Notes: generated by a model not told the origin, from the sequence alone. A stretch of 64,000 nt of DNA from Atriophallophorus winterbourni (GCA_013407085.1 JACCGJ010023620.1:1-64000); one strand, 5' to 3'; shown: positions 32,164-44,063, numbered from the stretch's first letter. Made by a program: numbers and translations.

Positions 32164-34561
32164 TTACGCGTGCCGCAATCTTCCACTGGTCCAGTTTATT
32201 GCGTTTGAAAAAAAGCTCGGCAAAACTGCTACTTTGTTTCGGTCGACATACCAATCAATCCGATCTGTGATTTGCGGAACAAGGAAGCTTAACCTATGAA
32301 GCTTCATCAGAGTGATTCCCAGATATGCATCGTCGACTCTCAGTTCTTTGACGAACGCCATGGCGATTGACAAGTCCGCGGTGATATCAGCTCCAAGAAA
32401 GTAGCCAACACCATTGGGATACGGGGGGAAATATTTCCACGGAAATTCATCTTCAGATATCATCCATCTACTCAAGCGACGAGATAGCCACCGGGATTGT
32501 CGTAAAACATGCACGTTGAGTAATTGTCCCCCCACGAAATTTCGTTTCATTCCAGGAGGGATTAATTTTACAAGACGAACGAGTTTGTCCGGTATCAACG
32601 TCCTGTCATCATCGATGAACATAAACAGTGGAGTTAATCGTTTACAAAAGATTGTAGCCCATCGTAGAGTGAATATCATTTTCTTGGTCAAATTGTAATA
32701 TGTATCTTCAAAGGAACCGATTAGCATGTCTTGATAGACAAAATTTTCGTTAAATATTCCAATTGAAACTTCGACCGAATCTGCAAGCGAACTGCTTTCC
32801 GGTGCATATTTGGGAACTCTGACTCCGTCAAACTCATAATAATCTGACTGATGACTTGGTGGCACCCCGAGAACGAAAATGAATTCGATTTTGAAATTCC
32901 GCCACAAATGAGTTTGTTTGTAAGTTTCACGAATTTTTCGTCGATTTTCAAAACACGCGGAGCATGTTTTCACGAAAACGATAAGATCCATGTTCGTGTC
33001 TGTGCGTTTCTGCGTGCAAACGCTTTTAGGAGATTCCATCACTTCTAACCAAACATCATTGATCGGCGTCTGAGAAATGAAGGATAATTAGAATCAAATG
33101 TAATGTTTTCTCGTTTTCAACGGAATAAGTTATGTCGCGTACAATTTCAGTAAATTATATTAAGGTATCAAGATTTACGAAAAAAGAACATAACATTAGA
33201 ATATGCTGTTGACTAATTTATAAATTTTAGTGAATCGGTTTATTAAGTTTCGATTCAGACAGTCCGTGGTGTCCAGGGCGGTTTTGAATAGGACTCGTAT
33301 AAATTTTTGATAACCGAAATCAGTTTTTATGCATGAAACTCCTGAATATTCTTTCTAGATTCATCCGGTTTTATTATACACTTATTTGTAATGATTTTCG
33401 GGCTTAAGATTAAAGGACAGCTAGACACCAATTTCAATTTATGAGATAGTCCAGGCGATATCTTGCTTGCCAAACTGATACTATATGTACAGGACCACAG
33501 CGTTTTATGTTCTCAGGATTATTGTGACCAACTACATCTTGATGGAGAATACATTTTCAAGCAAACTGTTTATCAATATGTATATCGAACTCAATGTGAA
33601 GTTTATTGGAAAACAGGTGACGAACTCAGAGTTTTTTGGCATACAAGCTTGCAAATTTTGTATAATTAGTGGTTAACTCGCTGGTAACATGATTTCTGAT
33701 CATAAAACGCTCATTGAAAAGATCCACTGTCTGGGTAACCATAAACGTTAGAGTATGGTATTGGATTAAGGAATACATTCAATACCGTTTTTGCACCTGA
33801 GCATCTATTAATATTTAATCACCAGCGTAAAGTGCTGATAACTAAACAATTAATATGCAAAAATAACCATTTTATAGCAATATAATTAGATGTGAGAAAT
33901 ACTAGTATATTGTTTTTTATTCATTTAATATAACGCATTGTTATAAACACTGAAAAATATCGTGGTTAAATTATATTAGGTCATCATAAGGATCACGCAA
34001 TTTGTCACTCACTTCCTTCACTTTTTCACCGGAACGGATCGCGGCAATTGTTTCGTGAAGATCTAACATTTGCGGGTATAATTCGTAGTTGGGAATATTA
34101 TGCCAACCTCTTGCTACAAAATCGTAATACACCATTCTACGCAGCACCGAGCCGTGGATATTTGGCGGATAAGTAGAGAACAACTGACGTAACTGCAGCA
34201 AGTATGTAAACCATTGTCTGTGTTTCGTGCTCAAAACATTGGGTCGCAGGGAAAGGTTTATTCGACCTGTCAACGAATTAATCAAATCCGTAGTGTTTCT
34301 CGGGGGCCACGGACACCGAAGTGCAGCGTTTTTTCTCGCACGCGCCAAGCATTTATCATACGGGCGGAGGATGTCTTGTTGTGGTGTTGAAACCTCAAAA
34401 TATAGTCCTGTAACCTCTTTAGAGTATTGTTTGCCTATAGCATAACATGAAAACAATATTGTGCTGCATGCGACAAATAAAAGCACACGATTCCTAAGCT
34501 CTCTGTAACCGCGTATTTTAAAAATACTTTGGCATGCACCTGTTTCTATGTGTGCGTACAT
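32164..34561 (-). CDS. GT31 beta-1,3-galactosyltransferase-like protein, two exons
   Basis: Predicted CDS: exon 1 34561-34013 (183 codons) and exon 2 33069-32164 (301 codons plus TAA), about 484 residues. A Golgi type II membrane enzyme adding a beta-1,3-linked sugar to glycans is inferred. Exon 1 has a short cytosolic part, one membrane segment (residues about 23-43, RNRVLLFVACSTILFSCYAI) and a long stem with NTT and NLS sequons. Exon 2 has the GT31 blocks: RRKIRETY, DTYYNLTKK, the DXD-type metal site FIDDDRTLI, YPNGVGYFLGADI and VDDAYLGITLMKL. The donor (GAA/GTGAGT) and the acceptor (CTTCATTTCTCAG/ACG) keep phase 0 across a 943-base intron. The ATG has AAA before it. Exact donor sugar and acceptor cannot be told. 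No damage is visible. Splicing is inferred. Confidence 0.82.
33070..34012 (-). other. Predicted intron of the GT31 gene
   Basis: Bounded on the minus strand by GTGAGT (34012-34007) and a pyrimidine-rich stretch ending in CAG (33072-33070). Joining keeps the frame. Without splicing, exon 1 runs only 13 codons further to a TAA at 33971. The catalytic exon has no membrane anchor of its own. The intron holds only short open frames. Confidence 0.75.
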
Positions 34562-34599
34562 GTTTTCCAGCCTTCACTTGGATGTTATTTGAACAGATG

Positions 34600-34616
34600 G
34601 TGCGAATTTTTAAATA
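34600..34616 (-). promoter_or_regulatory. Possible TATA-like element upstream of the GT31 gene
   Basis: ATATTTAAAAATTC on the minus strand lies about 45 bases before the predicted ATG. The position is close for a TATA box unless the 5' UTR is very short or trans-spliced; AT-rich chance is likely. Confidence 0.2.
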
Positions 34617-34619
34617 TTC

Positions 34620-36125
34620 AGGCAACTTGCACGCTGAACAAATATGCTCAACTTGGTTGGATCGATCTCTCATCTTGCGCGATTAATGTCGAATGATTTT
34701 CATTCTAAAATCTCATTGGTGTGTATACACGGAGAAATCGACAGAGTTAACTAGTGTGAAGAATCAATATAGTCGCAGTTGCAATTCACATTATGTAATT
34801 AGCACTTCTCGCATTACTTTGAGTGCTTATTTATCAAAATTTGGACAGTTTTCGACTTTATCTCACGAGGTTTTCAGTAAAATAACAACTTGATATTGCG
34901 AACGTTATGTGGAAGAGATGAAAATCGATTTACGCTGTAGCCCCAAAATCTTACAAGTACTGTTATCAATGTATACAAAAGTTTGATACAGCAAAGTTAG
35001 ACAAATATTGCAAATTGTTTTTTTCTCTCAATCTGAGCGAGCGTAAATTTGAAGAGGAAATTTATTCGTTGTGACAATGCTCCGGATATTAGCTTTCTTT
35101 GTTATACATTCGCTGCCGCTGTGTGAACTAGATAACGGGAGATTCAACAAATTACGGACTTATTTCCTCGTTCTTTATATATTATTTGAACATTCTAAAT
35201 TAAATCAATAAACGAGGTTTTTTATAACTGCTTAGTTTTCATCATCCTTCTTAAATTATCACTTTTAACTGAGATACGCTTGAGACTACCACACCGTTAT
35301 GAGCAACACGCATCAATGAACTGCCAAAGGATTAACGCAGAGCAACATAGGAAATGGGAATTTAAAGCAAGCAAATCAGAATGGCTCTATCATTGCTGTA
35401 TAACACCCGAACATTTGATTAACCTAAAACATCTCTAATGCCAGTGTCCTTACCAGAAGTCATGCAATCTTCTTAAAAACCAAAGATTCTAACGCGTTGC
35501 AGGTCTTTGTGAATAATAAAATTTACAAAAACATTAAGATAATTAATCGTCAAGGACAATGCTTGTTTCCGTGAAAAATATACCTTCGAGGCTACATTGA
35601 GCATCATCTTGAAATTAACGTATTAGCCAGAAACGTCCGAGATCTACCAATCCGTCTTGGCCTACAAATGGCACAATATAAACCATCTATCAAACAGAAT
35701 CCAGACGACGAAAACTCACACACTGAAAAGATAATCCGATCCACTCAACCTTGCTTGAAACGTCCCTAGTGAAGACATTGTTATCGTCAGACCTACTGCA
35801 AAAACGACTGGCCGAAATCTACCATTTACAATAAAATCAGACGGATCAACTGTATGATTTTGAGTGATACTCTTCAAAATGCGATCAAGTGCCAACCGAA
35901 AACTAGCGAGGTACATGTGTTTAGAGTATGGCTAATATTTCATCTAAAGTGAGCACTACTTTTGTTCTCAATAATTCAAGAAAATTCCTTCGAATTAAAA
36001 TAAAAAGTAGAGTTCGTAAGTAGTTAAATGTTGGAATAAGTGCGTGTCAACAGCATCGTTAAAACCCATCATCGGAGACTTTGGAAGACATTTCGTATAC
36101 TGATGAACAAAGTAAACAAATTTGT
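34620..36125. other. No gene recognised; 5' flank of the GT31 gene
   Basis: AT-rich with stops in all frames. Some may be eroded CR1-like sequence leading to the RT remnant at 36130, but I could not identify blocks. Confidence 0.4.
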
Positions 36126-36129
36126 CATC

Positions 36130-36790
36130 CAAGACTAGTTTTATTACCAAGAAGAGATATCACGCATGATGAAGTTCAATCACAAAATTCTCTATCGTAT
36201 GAGTAGCGATCAAGCTAAAGTGAAAGTAGAAGTTGCGTCCGTGAAATCGTTAGCTGGACTAAAAATATCTGCATCAGAAACAACTTAAGCATTTGCCACA
36301 TTTCATTCATCTGTATTTATCTAGAGAAAACATGATATTTTCACCTCAATTTAAACCATGTCAACCACGGTTGCCTTAAATAATATAAACTTTACGTCGA
36401 AACGTACGGAAAGTATCACGGAGCCGACAGAATAACTTATCTATTATTGAATAGTTGTGGAACTCGCTAAAAACACTCACATACTTGTCGAAAGAAACAC
36501 TATAAAATGGCGTGATTCCTACCGATTTGAAACGTGGAAAATTTTCTCAAATTTATAAAGGAGGAAGTCGCTCCGAAGTTTACGATTACTCATCATTTAT
36601 TATCTGATTTCCAAATTACCGGAGCGCCTAAATGCTCCCGGTTAATGAAACATTTTGAAAATAATCAGTCGCATTCTAGAAAACAGCATGGATTTATATG
36701 GAATCATTCCTAGTTATTTGATTTACTGCTTAGGCTAAACGCTTAAACACAATCGGTAGATAAATTGCAAGCAATACAGTCAGTTGTCAT
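36130..36790 (+). pseudogene. Eroded CR1-like reverse transcriptase (fingers region)
   Basis: A reading in shifting frames gives KILYRMSSDQAKVKVEV near 36185 (compare NPKILYQIIKNRSRVKPGV at 14700), then IPTDLKRGKFSQIYKGGSRS at about 36515-36575 (compare DWKNGIITPIHKGGNRS at 15060), and a decayed HGFR region near 36690. It stops at about 36790, before an RTE-like piece. Confidence 0.55.
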
Positions 36791-36819
36791 TTTGTCCCGA
36801 TTGAACTCTCGTGTTTAAG

Positions 36820-37450
36820 GTAACCGCAAGCTGACTGTAAAGACAATGATGATGGTATACAGCGCGTGCGTACCAAATGCTTTACTGTACGGCAGTGAAA
36901 CCTGGACCACCTGAGCAAGACACAAACGTCGTATCTTAAACATATCTTGGATGGACAAATTGACCGAAGTTGAAGCGCTTTTAAAAGCTGGTCTACAGAG
37001 CATGTTCATCCTATATCGACAGCGCCACCTGCGTTGGATTGGTCAAGTCTAAAGAATGGAAAATGGTCGCATCCAAAAGATCCCCTCTATGATGAGTTGC
37101 AATTAGAATGTTGACCATTGGCCAGACCGCACTTGCGGTACAAAGACGTTTGCAAATGTGATATGTAAACTCTTGGCATTGACCCAACGAATTGAAACGA
37201 ACTAGCTTTTGACCGCTCACATTGGATGCATTGTGTAAAGCGTCGTCTGCAAGCGTCGTCTGCAAGCGTGGGAGGAGCAGATACAGCTCTTGGCTGCTGA
37301 TCGTAGATAACGATGCCAGCGTGCAACTGACGCCCTACAACCAAGTTCTGACTAACGTTGTAAGCGGTGCTGGAGTGATTTTTCCTCCCCAATCGGAGTG
37401 CTTAGTCATTCAAAAGGCTGTAGAACATGAAAATTCATGCGATTGTGATC
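36820..37450 (+). pseudogene. RTE-like retrotransposon C-terminal part, decayed
   Basis: On the plus strand NALLYGSETWTT, ILNISWMDKLTEVEALLKAG, LQSMFILYRQRHLRWIGQV and RMENGRIQK are readable. They match the minus-strand copy at 63966-63680 almost residue for residue. The 3' part (37255-37440) matches the reverse complement of 63470-63660 and still shows a damaged CKRCWSDFSSPIGVLSHSKG zinc finger. Confidence 0.7.
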
Positions 37451-37560
37451 AGACAATAACGAATACCTCGCTTTGGGATTTAAAGCGAAGCGAATATTCG
37501 CTCGTTTATAAACAACCTCATCGCCAAGTGCACTGATTCATCACTCGCTGGATTGTAACA

Positions 37561-39030
37561 ATGACACGAAGGATGACCTTGAAACCCCGGACAAAGAAGG
37601 CAGCACGTGATGCCTGTCAAATCTGTAACAAAGGGGTAAGTGCCTGATCTCATGTGGTTAAATATTTTGGCTGCCTGGGTAAAATACATACCAACTGTGA
37701 TAAAGCCTTAACACATGAAGTGGTTTTGTTTATTAACAACGTTGATTTCCCGGGCATTTGCTACGTATGTAGTGCATGTCGAAATAAACAGCCTAGTGAT
37801 ATAAATACAAATCTTCCCCATGAGGCAAAGCTGGAATTTCGAATAGAGATTTTAGAAAAATGTTATCGAAAACTCGAGGAAACAATTAAACCACGTTCAG
37901 TAGATACAATTTTCAACACAATTCCACCCGAAATAGATGTTGCTCAAAGCGGTAAAAAGCATGAGAAAACTACACCAAAAAGCGCACCCTTAACTGAGTG
38001 TTGTGAATGCTTATCCGGATGCAACAAAAATGGTCCTATTGAACCCTGCTTCCCGTGCTCATCATCGAATAAAATTGCGAACACTATAGCCAAGACTCCC
38101 CAACTTCTATTTGCATCACACACTAACAATCCAACATTTGCCTATATGGTGACTAAAGCAGGTAAACGTTTGACGGGAGCACAGACGCCTACACTTCAGA
38201 AGAAAGAGGAAGTTCTGAGCAAAACCGTCTCACATCATAAGGAGCCAATATACTCTATTAAACACGGAAAGAATTTGAGCGTAATCTGCACCAATATTAC
38301 TGAGTCAGAAATCACGCTCTTTCATGCAAGGCAAAAACATGACCTTGATAAGTGGTCAGATATTTGCAATCGAATTGGCTTAGATGGTATACACCCGGTA
38401 TTGGTAACTCGGCTCGCTCGTCACCCGAAGTCCCCGAACCAAGGCAAACCACGTTTGCTTAAAATCACTTTTGCCAACGAAAAGGACATGGAAAATGTCC
38501 TACTCAATTCGTATTTGCTCCAAACACAAAGTGACTCACACCAACGTATACATGCTGACGTACCTTGGTGGGAAAGGCAACGAACACCTAATGGTCGGGA
38601 TCAAGCAGCATCAAGAAGTATTATTTTGCTCGACGTTCCTGAAAATACAGGAGCCACAACGGTTTACGAAAGAAAAGAGCACGATCGTAAACAGTGGTCA
38701 TTTTTTGCCGAGACTATGGGCTCTTCAAATTCTGTAGTCGTCGACACATACCGAATACCTTGCTCGCCAAACTATCAAGGAAAATGTTCAAATCCACTCA
38801 AGATTACATTTTTGTCAAGTAGTATGGCAGATGCTGTCCGATCCAAACTGAAACTATACAGAAAGAGATTACGCGATAATGTTAGATTGTGCAATCCCAA
38901 AGTTGTTGAAGTCAAATTGAGGCGTTCCATTGCAAAGACATCCGAGTCTGACTCAAAGTCGCCAGTGAAAATATCTCAACTTGGATCAAAAAACGACAAA
39001 TGTCCGACGTCGACAGCGTCGGACCAATAA
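37561..39030 (+). pseudogene. CR1-like ORF1 protein with PHD-type finger (one nonsense codon)
   Basis: The natural ATG is at 37561 (MTRRMTLKPRTKK). Twenty-nine codons on, a TGA at 37645-37647 interrupts the frame, which is then open to 39030. The zinc-finger pattern spans this stop: CQICNKGVSA, then FGCLGKIHTNCDK, then CYVCSACR. A coiled or basic linker follows. Two C-terminal repeats of an RRM/CTD-like domain can be seen: LSVICTNITES ... RLLKITFANEKDME and SIILLDVPENTG ... TYRIPCSPNYQG ... PLKITFLSS. ORF1 proteins of this group bind element RNA. Only the TGA stops it being intact. An internal start at 37654 would lose half of the finger. Confidence 0.75.
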
Positions 39031-39494
39031 ATACTGTTACTGACTCATTGTTACATGCTAAGAGCTCAATAAAGTGTCTCTATACGAATGCTCAAAGTTT
39101 GTTTAATAAATTGGCTGAATTAACCGAGCTGTGCAAACGATACTCACCAGACCTTATCGCTGTGACTGAAACCTGGTTTCAATCTTGTATGAATGAAAGG
39201 GAACTGTCGATCCCAAACATGATACTATTACGGAACGATCGTCCACGAAAAGGTGGTGGTGTGGCTTTATTCTTTCACGAACGTCTTCAGTGCATGAAGA
39301 TTCACGATCCCAACCTCGAATCAAAAGATACCCTCTGGTGTAGACTTACACAGGAGTCACAGGATGACTGTATCATTTGCATAATATATCGCCCTCTATC
39401 TTCGACGGATGCTCAAAACGACAGGGTATTAGAGGCTCTAAAATATGCCGGAGAGATGCGAAGCTCCCAATTACTGGTCATGGGAGACTTCAAC

Positions 39495-39647
39495 TGTGGA
39501 GTGGCTGTCAGCATGAATACTCATTGTCCAATCAGAATGCAGTAGATGTCAGCGTGTCTATCTCTGTATTGTAATTCCCATGATGATTCATATGTTTGTT
39601 GACGTGTAGTGAATACACATCTGTCGCTCTGATCTTGACTTTTCTAC
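39495..39647 (+). repeat. Left LTR of the miniature LTR element
   Basis: 153 bp, TG...CA ends, differs from 40025-40177 at two sites. Confidence 0.93.
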
Positions 39648-40024
39648 ATGGTGACGAGGGTGATCGACGAGAAAACGTCGAATAGAACTGACAACGCCCG
39701 TCCACCGGCAACACTCACGATGGAAGGTGATGAAGGATTGGCAGAGAGATTGAAACTGTGGAAGGAACAGTTTAGCGACTTTCGGACGTTGGCGAATCTG
39801 ACGAATACCGATAAAGCGTATCAAATGGTGACGCTGAGGAATGCGCTTGGTGAACAGGCGACGAAGTTCATATAGAGTTTCACCTTTGATGAGAACGAAG
39901 ATGCAGATGTCTGGGGAACAATCTTCGCGAAGCTCGAAGAAATTTGCCTCGGTCAAGTGAACGATATAAATTCAATTGTCACGCGCAAGATGCCGATGAG
40001 CCGATCGTTTGAAAAACGGAAGGA
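39648..40024 (+). pseudogene. Gag capsid fragment inside the miniature LTR element
   Basis: The frame starts MVTRVIDEKTSN and reads KLWKEQFSDFRTLANLT, VTLRNALGEQATKFI, a TAG, then SFTFDENEDADVW and FAKLEEICLGQ. The order resembles the N-terminal capsid region of flatworm gypsy-type gag (WLEHFxxF, LLHxxGEEAxxIY, FTFxxxEDxxxV). The frame continues in to the PPT without a zinc knuckle. It may keep packaging sequence but is not a full gag. Confidence 0.65.
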
Positions 40025-40177
40025 TGTGGAGTGGCTGTCAGCATGAATACTCATTGTCCAATCAGAATGCAGTAGATGTCAGTGTGTCTATCTCTGTATT
40101 GTAATTCCCATGATGATTCATATGTTTGTTGACGTGTAGTGAATACACATCTGTCGTTCTGATCTTGACTTTTCTAC
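40025..40177 (+). repeat. Right LTR of the miniature LTR element
   Basis: 153 bp, partner of 39495-39647, followed by the TCAAC duplication. Confidence 0.93.
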
Positions 40178-42740
40178 ATCAACCTTCCTCATCTTTTTAA
40201 CAGATCAGCTCATCCTCTACACACAACTAATCATAAATTCCGTGAGCTGTTCGACATGATTCCACTGCATAACCATGTGTCCGACTTGACTCACAAAAGA
40301 AGATCAGAGTTACCGTCCGTTTTGGATTTAATCCTTACTTCCGAGGCAACAGCAGTTGAAGGTGTTGACTACATTGCCCCTCTCGGTCGAAGTGATCAGC
40401 TTGTGTTAGGTTTTGAATATGTATGCAGCGCTAGACGAGTATGTGAGTCCGCAAAACTATTCAGAAGGATCGACTACGTGAGTTTACGTGACGCGCTTGG
40501 GTTAGTAAATTGGCGAGTGCTTGATCATCACAACACGGAAACACATTGCACCGCAATCACAGAAAGACCTCAGTCAAACATATATCGAAATTCGCGATTT
40601 GTTAATGAACGAAGGTTAAGCGACTTTTGCTTTAAGCTACGTAGTCGCACTAAAAAATGGATCGGGCAAAGAAACTCTGCTTTGTTTCAACACAGAAATA
40701 TCAAGACTGATGCGTCGTGGCAACAATTTTGCGGAATTCGCAACAAAGTAAACACTCTCATCAAAAAAGACAAGCAAAATTACCATCGCTTTCAATCTTG
40801 GAAAATGGAAGGAAATCCTTAATTGCTTTATCGGATTGTCAATGCTCGATCGAGCGTGAAACCAGGGGTGTTTCCTGTTCTTACTGACAAGGGATTAACA
40901 GTCTCAGCAAAGGAAACAGCTGATGCTCTCGCTCAATTTTATGCTAAAGTATTTAGTCCGTTAGCGATTCGATCGACTGAAGAATTACCGCCATCAACAG
41001 TGACGCAACAGCTGACTGAGATCGAGATAAATCCAGCGATTATACAACGACATTTGTGTCAAATGAACCCTAGGAAATCCCATGGAGCGGATGGGATCAC
41101 TCCGACTATACTAAAATCATGTGACCAGCAGCTGTGTGAACCTTTGTGTGAATTGTTCAAACATTCTCTAATTAAAGGAGTGGTGCAAACAGAGTGGAAG
41201 ACAGGGGTAATTTCATCTATATACAAAGGCGGTAGACGTTTAGATCCGGCAAATTAACGTCCTGTCACCCTACTTCCTGTGATATTCAAAGTTCTAGAGC
41301 GGATAGTGACAGAAAATATAGTTCATCACCTGGAATCACAAAATATGCTATCTGTAGCGCAGCATGGTTTTCGTAAATCTCGCTCATGCTCGACAAACCT
41401 GTTGACGGTTTTAAATGACTGGACCCAAGCGGTTGACGAAGGAGCTATTATCCACGCTTGTTATCTGGACATGTCTAAATCTTTCGATCGAGTTGATCAT
41501 TTTCGACTATTACAAAAGCTGAAGCAGATGGGTATCAGCGGACAGCTACTCATATGGCTACTCATGACACCAGCAGAATTCCTCTACTTCAAAAACTAAT
41601 ACTGAAATGAAAACAATTTTGATGAATCTCAGTGTAATTTTCACCAATGTACCGGAGACATCAGGGACACGTTTCTCGAGCAGAACTCACGACATTGAAC
41701 AATGGTACCAGCTGTGTTTAATGATGGATATGAGCTCGATTTATAAACCTCATATTTATAAACGATCTACCGAACTTACTAGCATGTAAGCTTGTTTTAT
41801 TCGCAGATGATGTAAAAATCTGGACGAAGGTCAAATCTCTCGAGGACTGTCAAGTTCTGCAAGGAGATTTGAATAAGCTGCACCAGTGGTCAACACAAAA
41901 CGAACTGTCATCACAAAAAGATGTCGGAATCTTAGTGTCTGGCACTTTGAAGAACAGCCTACAGTGCGAAGCCGTCTACAAGCGTGCGTGCAGCTTGCTA
42001 GGTTTACTGAAACGCATTTTCGGACGTTTCCCACCACACTCACTCGCGAAATTACTAAACACTTACATACATCCTGTCGTTGACTACGCTGTACAAGCTT
42101 GGACGCCATGGATGAAAAAAACATCTCGCTCCTCGAACGAATTTATCACAAGGCAACCAAAATGGTTACCCGATTGAATAATTCACTTTTTGAGCGGCGA
42201 CTGACCAGACTTGGATTGTGCACCCTCGAGCGCAGGCGTATCCTACACGACCTCACTCTGACATATCGAATCATCTACGCGAAATCCCACCCTATCAAAC
42301 ACCTCTTCAAGTTTGGTTCGGTTGTCCCCACACGCAGCCACCCTTTGACCCTTCAAATCCCACACTCACGATTGAATTGTCGTCGTCACTTCTTCGCTGT
42401 TCGTGTATGCTTCTTGTGGAATAGCTTGCCGACAGATATTGTTACCTCAGCGAACGAGCACATCTTTAAACAAAGTTACGAAACCTTATGTTGAGAACTA
42501 CTGCGTTGGCCCCTACCTATTGATGTCTATATTTTTTTAACGCACGGAACTACCGTCCATCCAAAGATTCTTTTCCCTCAGTCTGTGTCGCCATTGAGGA
42601 TTATTTTTGCTCCACCTATGAAGAACACGGATATGATCATACAAGTAACGATTTTTTTAATTTTTTTATACGTATATCCTATGGTACTGTACAGCAATTT
42701 GCTTTTTTAACCATAAATCTTGAATCTTGAATCTTGAATC

Positions 42741-43795
42741 TTACTGCCTCATTCAATAACCTGCCTAAGTCGGCACCCCGATTCTCCTCATGTCGAAGAA
42801 CCACGTTTATTAAGAATAACTTTCAAAAGCCAAGAAGAGATGGAAGACGTTATTCTAAACTCTCATTTGCTCAGTACATGTTCACATACTAAATGTCGCA
42901 TACATGCCGATATTCCGTGGTAGGAGAGGAAAGGAAATTTAAACAATGCGAACATATCTGATCAACGCAGTGTTGTTTTTCTTGGTGTTTCAGAAAAAAC
43001 TAACACTACTTCGGGAAGTGAAATACAGCACCACGATTATAAACAGTGGCTCTGCGTTGCCGAAATCATCGGAGCTCACGAGTCAGTGGTGGTGGACACT
43101 TTTAGAATACCTCGGTCACCAAACTATAAAGGTGACGGGCCAAAACCTTTGAAAGTAAAATTTTTAACGATAGGTATGATGGAATCAATTAGGGCTAACT
43201 GGAAAGATAACCATAGGAATCTCCCGAAGGATGTTAAATGCCACAGCCGTTTAAGATGTTTAGTATCATCCTCCGCTGGGTCAAAGCGACCACCTCGTTC
43301 TGCTATTTCAATATGTGCGCAACGCCAGTAGAATTGTAAAGCAAACAAAACGAAATACAAAAGTTGATTAAATTGGTTTGATGGAAACAATGGTAGTTTT
43401 TGATGAAAATAATATAAATTTTAGTGATCCGAACTCGCATTACACAACCCTGACAGATTACATAATCAATATTATACATTTCAATTTTGAACATGTCCCG
43501 AAACATAATAGCAAAGAAGACAATTCAGAATTCGCAGTAGGACTATAAAATGGTTGACAAAGCGAAATTTGGCATGGGCTATTCACAAGGTTGCCAGAAC
43601 TGATTCGACGTGAGCAAACTTTCGCGAATTGCGGAATCAAGTCACAAATCTCATCAGAGAGGACAAAAAATATCACCCGCTTCAGCTGGTGGTAAGAATG
43701 CAGCGAAATCCCAAACTGCTTTATCGAACTGTTAACAACGCTACGAAGCTGAAACCCGGAGTATTTTTTGATCATGACAGTTGTACAGCTACGAG
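42741..43795 (+). mobile_element. CR1-like retrotransposon fragment (family 3), head to tail with the previous copy
   Basis: Directly after the tail of the 37560-42740 copy comes ORF1 C-terminal sequence in broken frames: DVILNSHLLSTCSHT and IHADIPW (42850-42920), then VVVDTFRIPRSPNYKG and PKPLKVKFLTIGM (43086-43170). These match ORF1 of the preceding copy at 38500-38860. It then jumps to the RT start near 43690 (RNPKLLYRTVNNATKLKPGV) and ends about 43795. The copy is 5'- and 3'-truncated and internally deleted. Confidence 0.7.
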
Positions 43796-44063
43796 CTTTT
43801 TACCATAAATTCCTGAATCTAGTGTGTGTCACGTCTCGTGGGAATGACCAGGATCAGTGGTCGATTTTCCTACTAGCGTGTATCCTTGTCAATCTGATAC
43901 AGGTGAACACGGTCAAGGTCAGTTGACACGGCGGTCCACATGCGTAAAAGTACATAACTAAAGAGGTCAAGCTTAACCTATTTTTGAAGAAAAGCAACAA
44001 TCTAATTAACTAGCAGGTATAACGGGAGATAATAACTATTTACCGTCGTAGCAGTGCCGAGCG
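43796..44063. other. No gene recognised
   Basis: Short stretch between retroelement remnants. Nothing identified. Confidence 0.4.

Larger units (their letters stand above)
39495..40177 (+). mobile_element. Complete miniature LTR retrotransposon (683 bp) with 5-bp target duplication
   Basis: LTRs 39495-39647 and 40025-40177 are 153 bp each, start TGTGGAG, end TTCTACA, and differ at two positions. TCAAC flanks both sides (39490-39494 and 40178-40182). Removing the element and one TCAAC restores the GDFN motif reading of the host endonuclease. The 377-bp interior starts with TGGTGACGAG, a likely primer-binding site just after the left LTR, and ends in a purine-rich stretch (GGAAGGA). It has no pol. 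It fits the TRIM class and is young. Confidence 0.93.
39000..42494 (+). pseudogene. CR1-like ORF2, interrupted by an LTR mini-element and internally rearranged
   Basis: Endonuclease: CLYTNAQSLFNKLAE, LIAVTETWFQS, GGGVALFFHE and VMGDFN up to 39494. The frame then resumes after the LTR insertion at 40178 (NLPHLF, then SVLDLILTSEA, GRSDQLVLGFEY). RT: RKSHGADGITPTIL, then VLERIVTENI, AQHGFRKSRSCSTNLL and CYLDMSKSFDRVDHF to 41570. At 41605-41770 the sequence reads like a piece of ORF1 (LSVIFTNVPETSGTR). The active site LFADDVKIWTK follows at 41795, and the C-terminal blocks HPVVDYAVQAWTPW and RVCFLWNSLPTD end at 42494. Several frameshifts and stops are present. Confidence 0.8.
37560..42740 (+). 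mobile_element. CR1-like non-LTR retrotransposon, near full length (family 3)
   Basis: ORF1 with a PHD-like finger (37561-39030), ORF2 with endonuclease and RT (39000-42494), and a 3' UTR ending in AATCTTGAATCTTGAATCTT (about 42718-42740). ORF2 overlaps ORF1 by about 30 bases in another frame. A 683-bp LTR mini-element sits inside the endonuclease, and the middle of the RT has been replaced or deleted at about 41580-41780. A second, shorter copy of the same family follows at 42741. The tail in inverted orientation also marks copies at 13808 and 62250. Confidence 0.85.

Noticed and set aside
33463..33676. Two overlapping plus-strand frames of 63-68 codons
   Set aside because: They lie in the predicted intron of the GT31 gene and show no motif.
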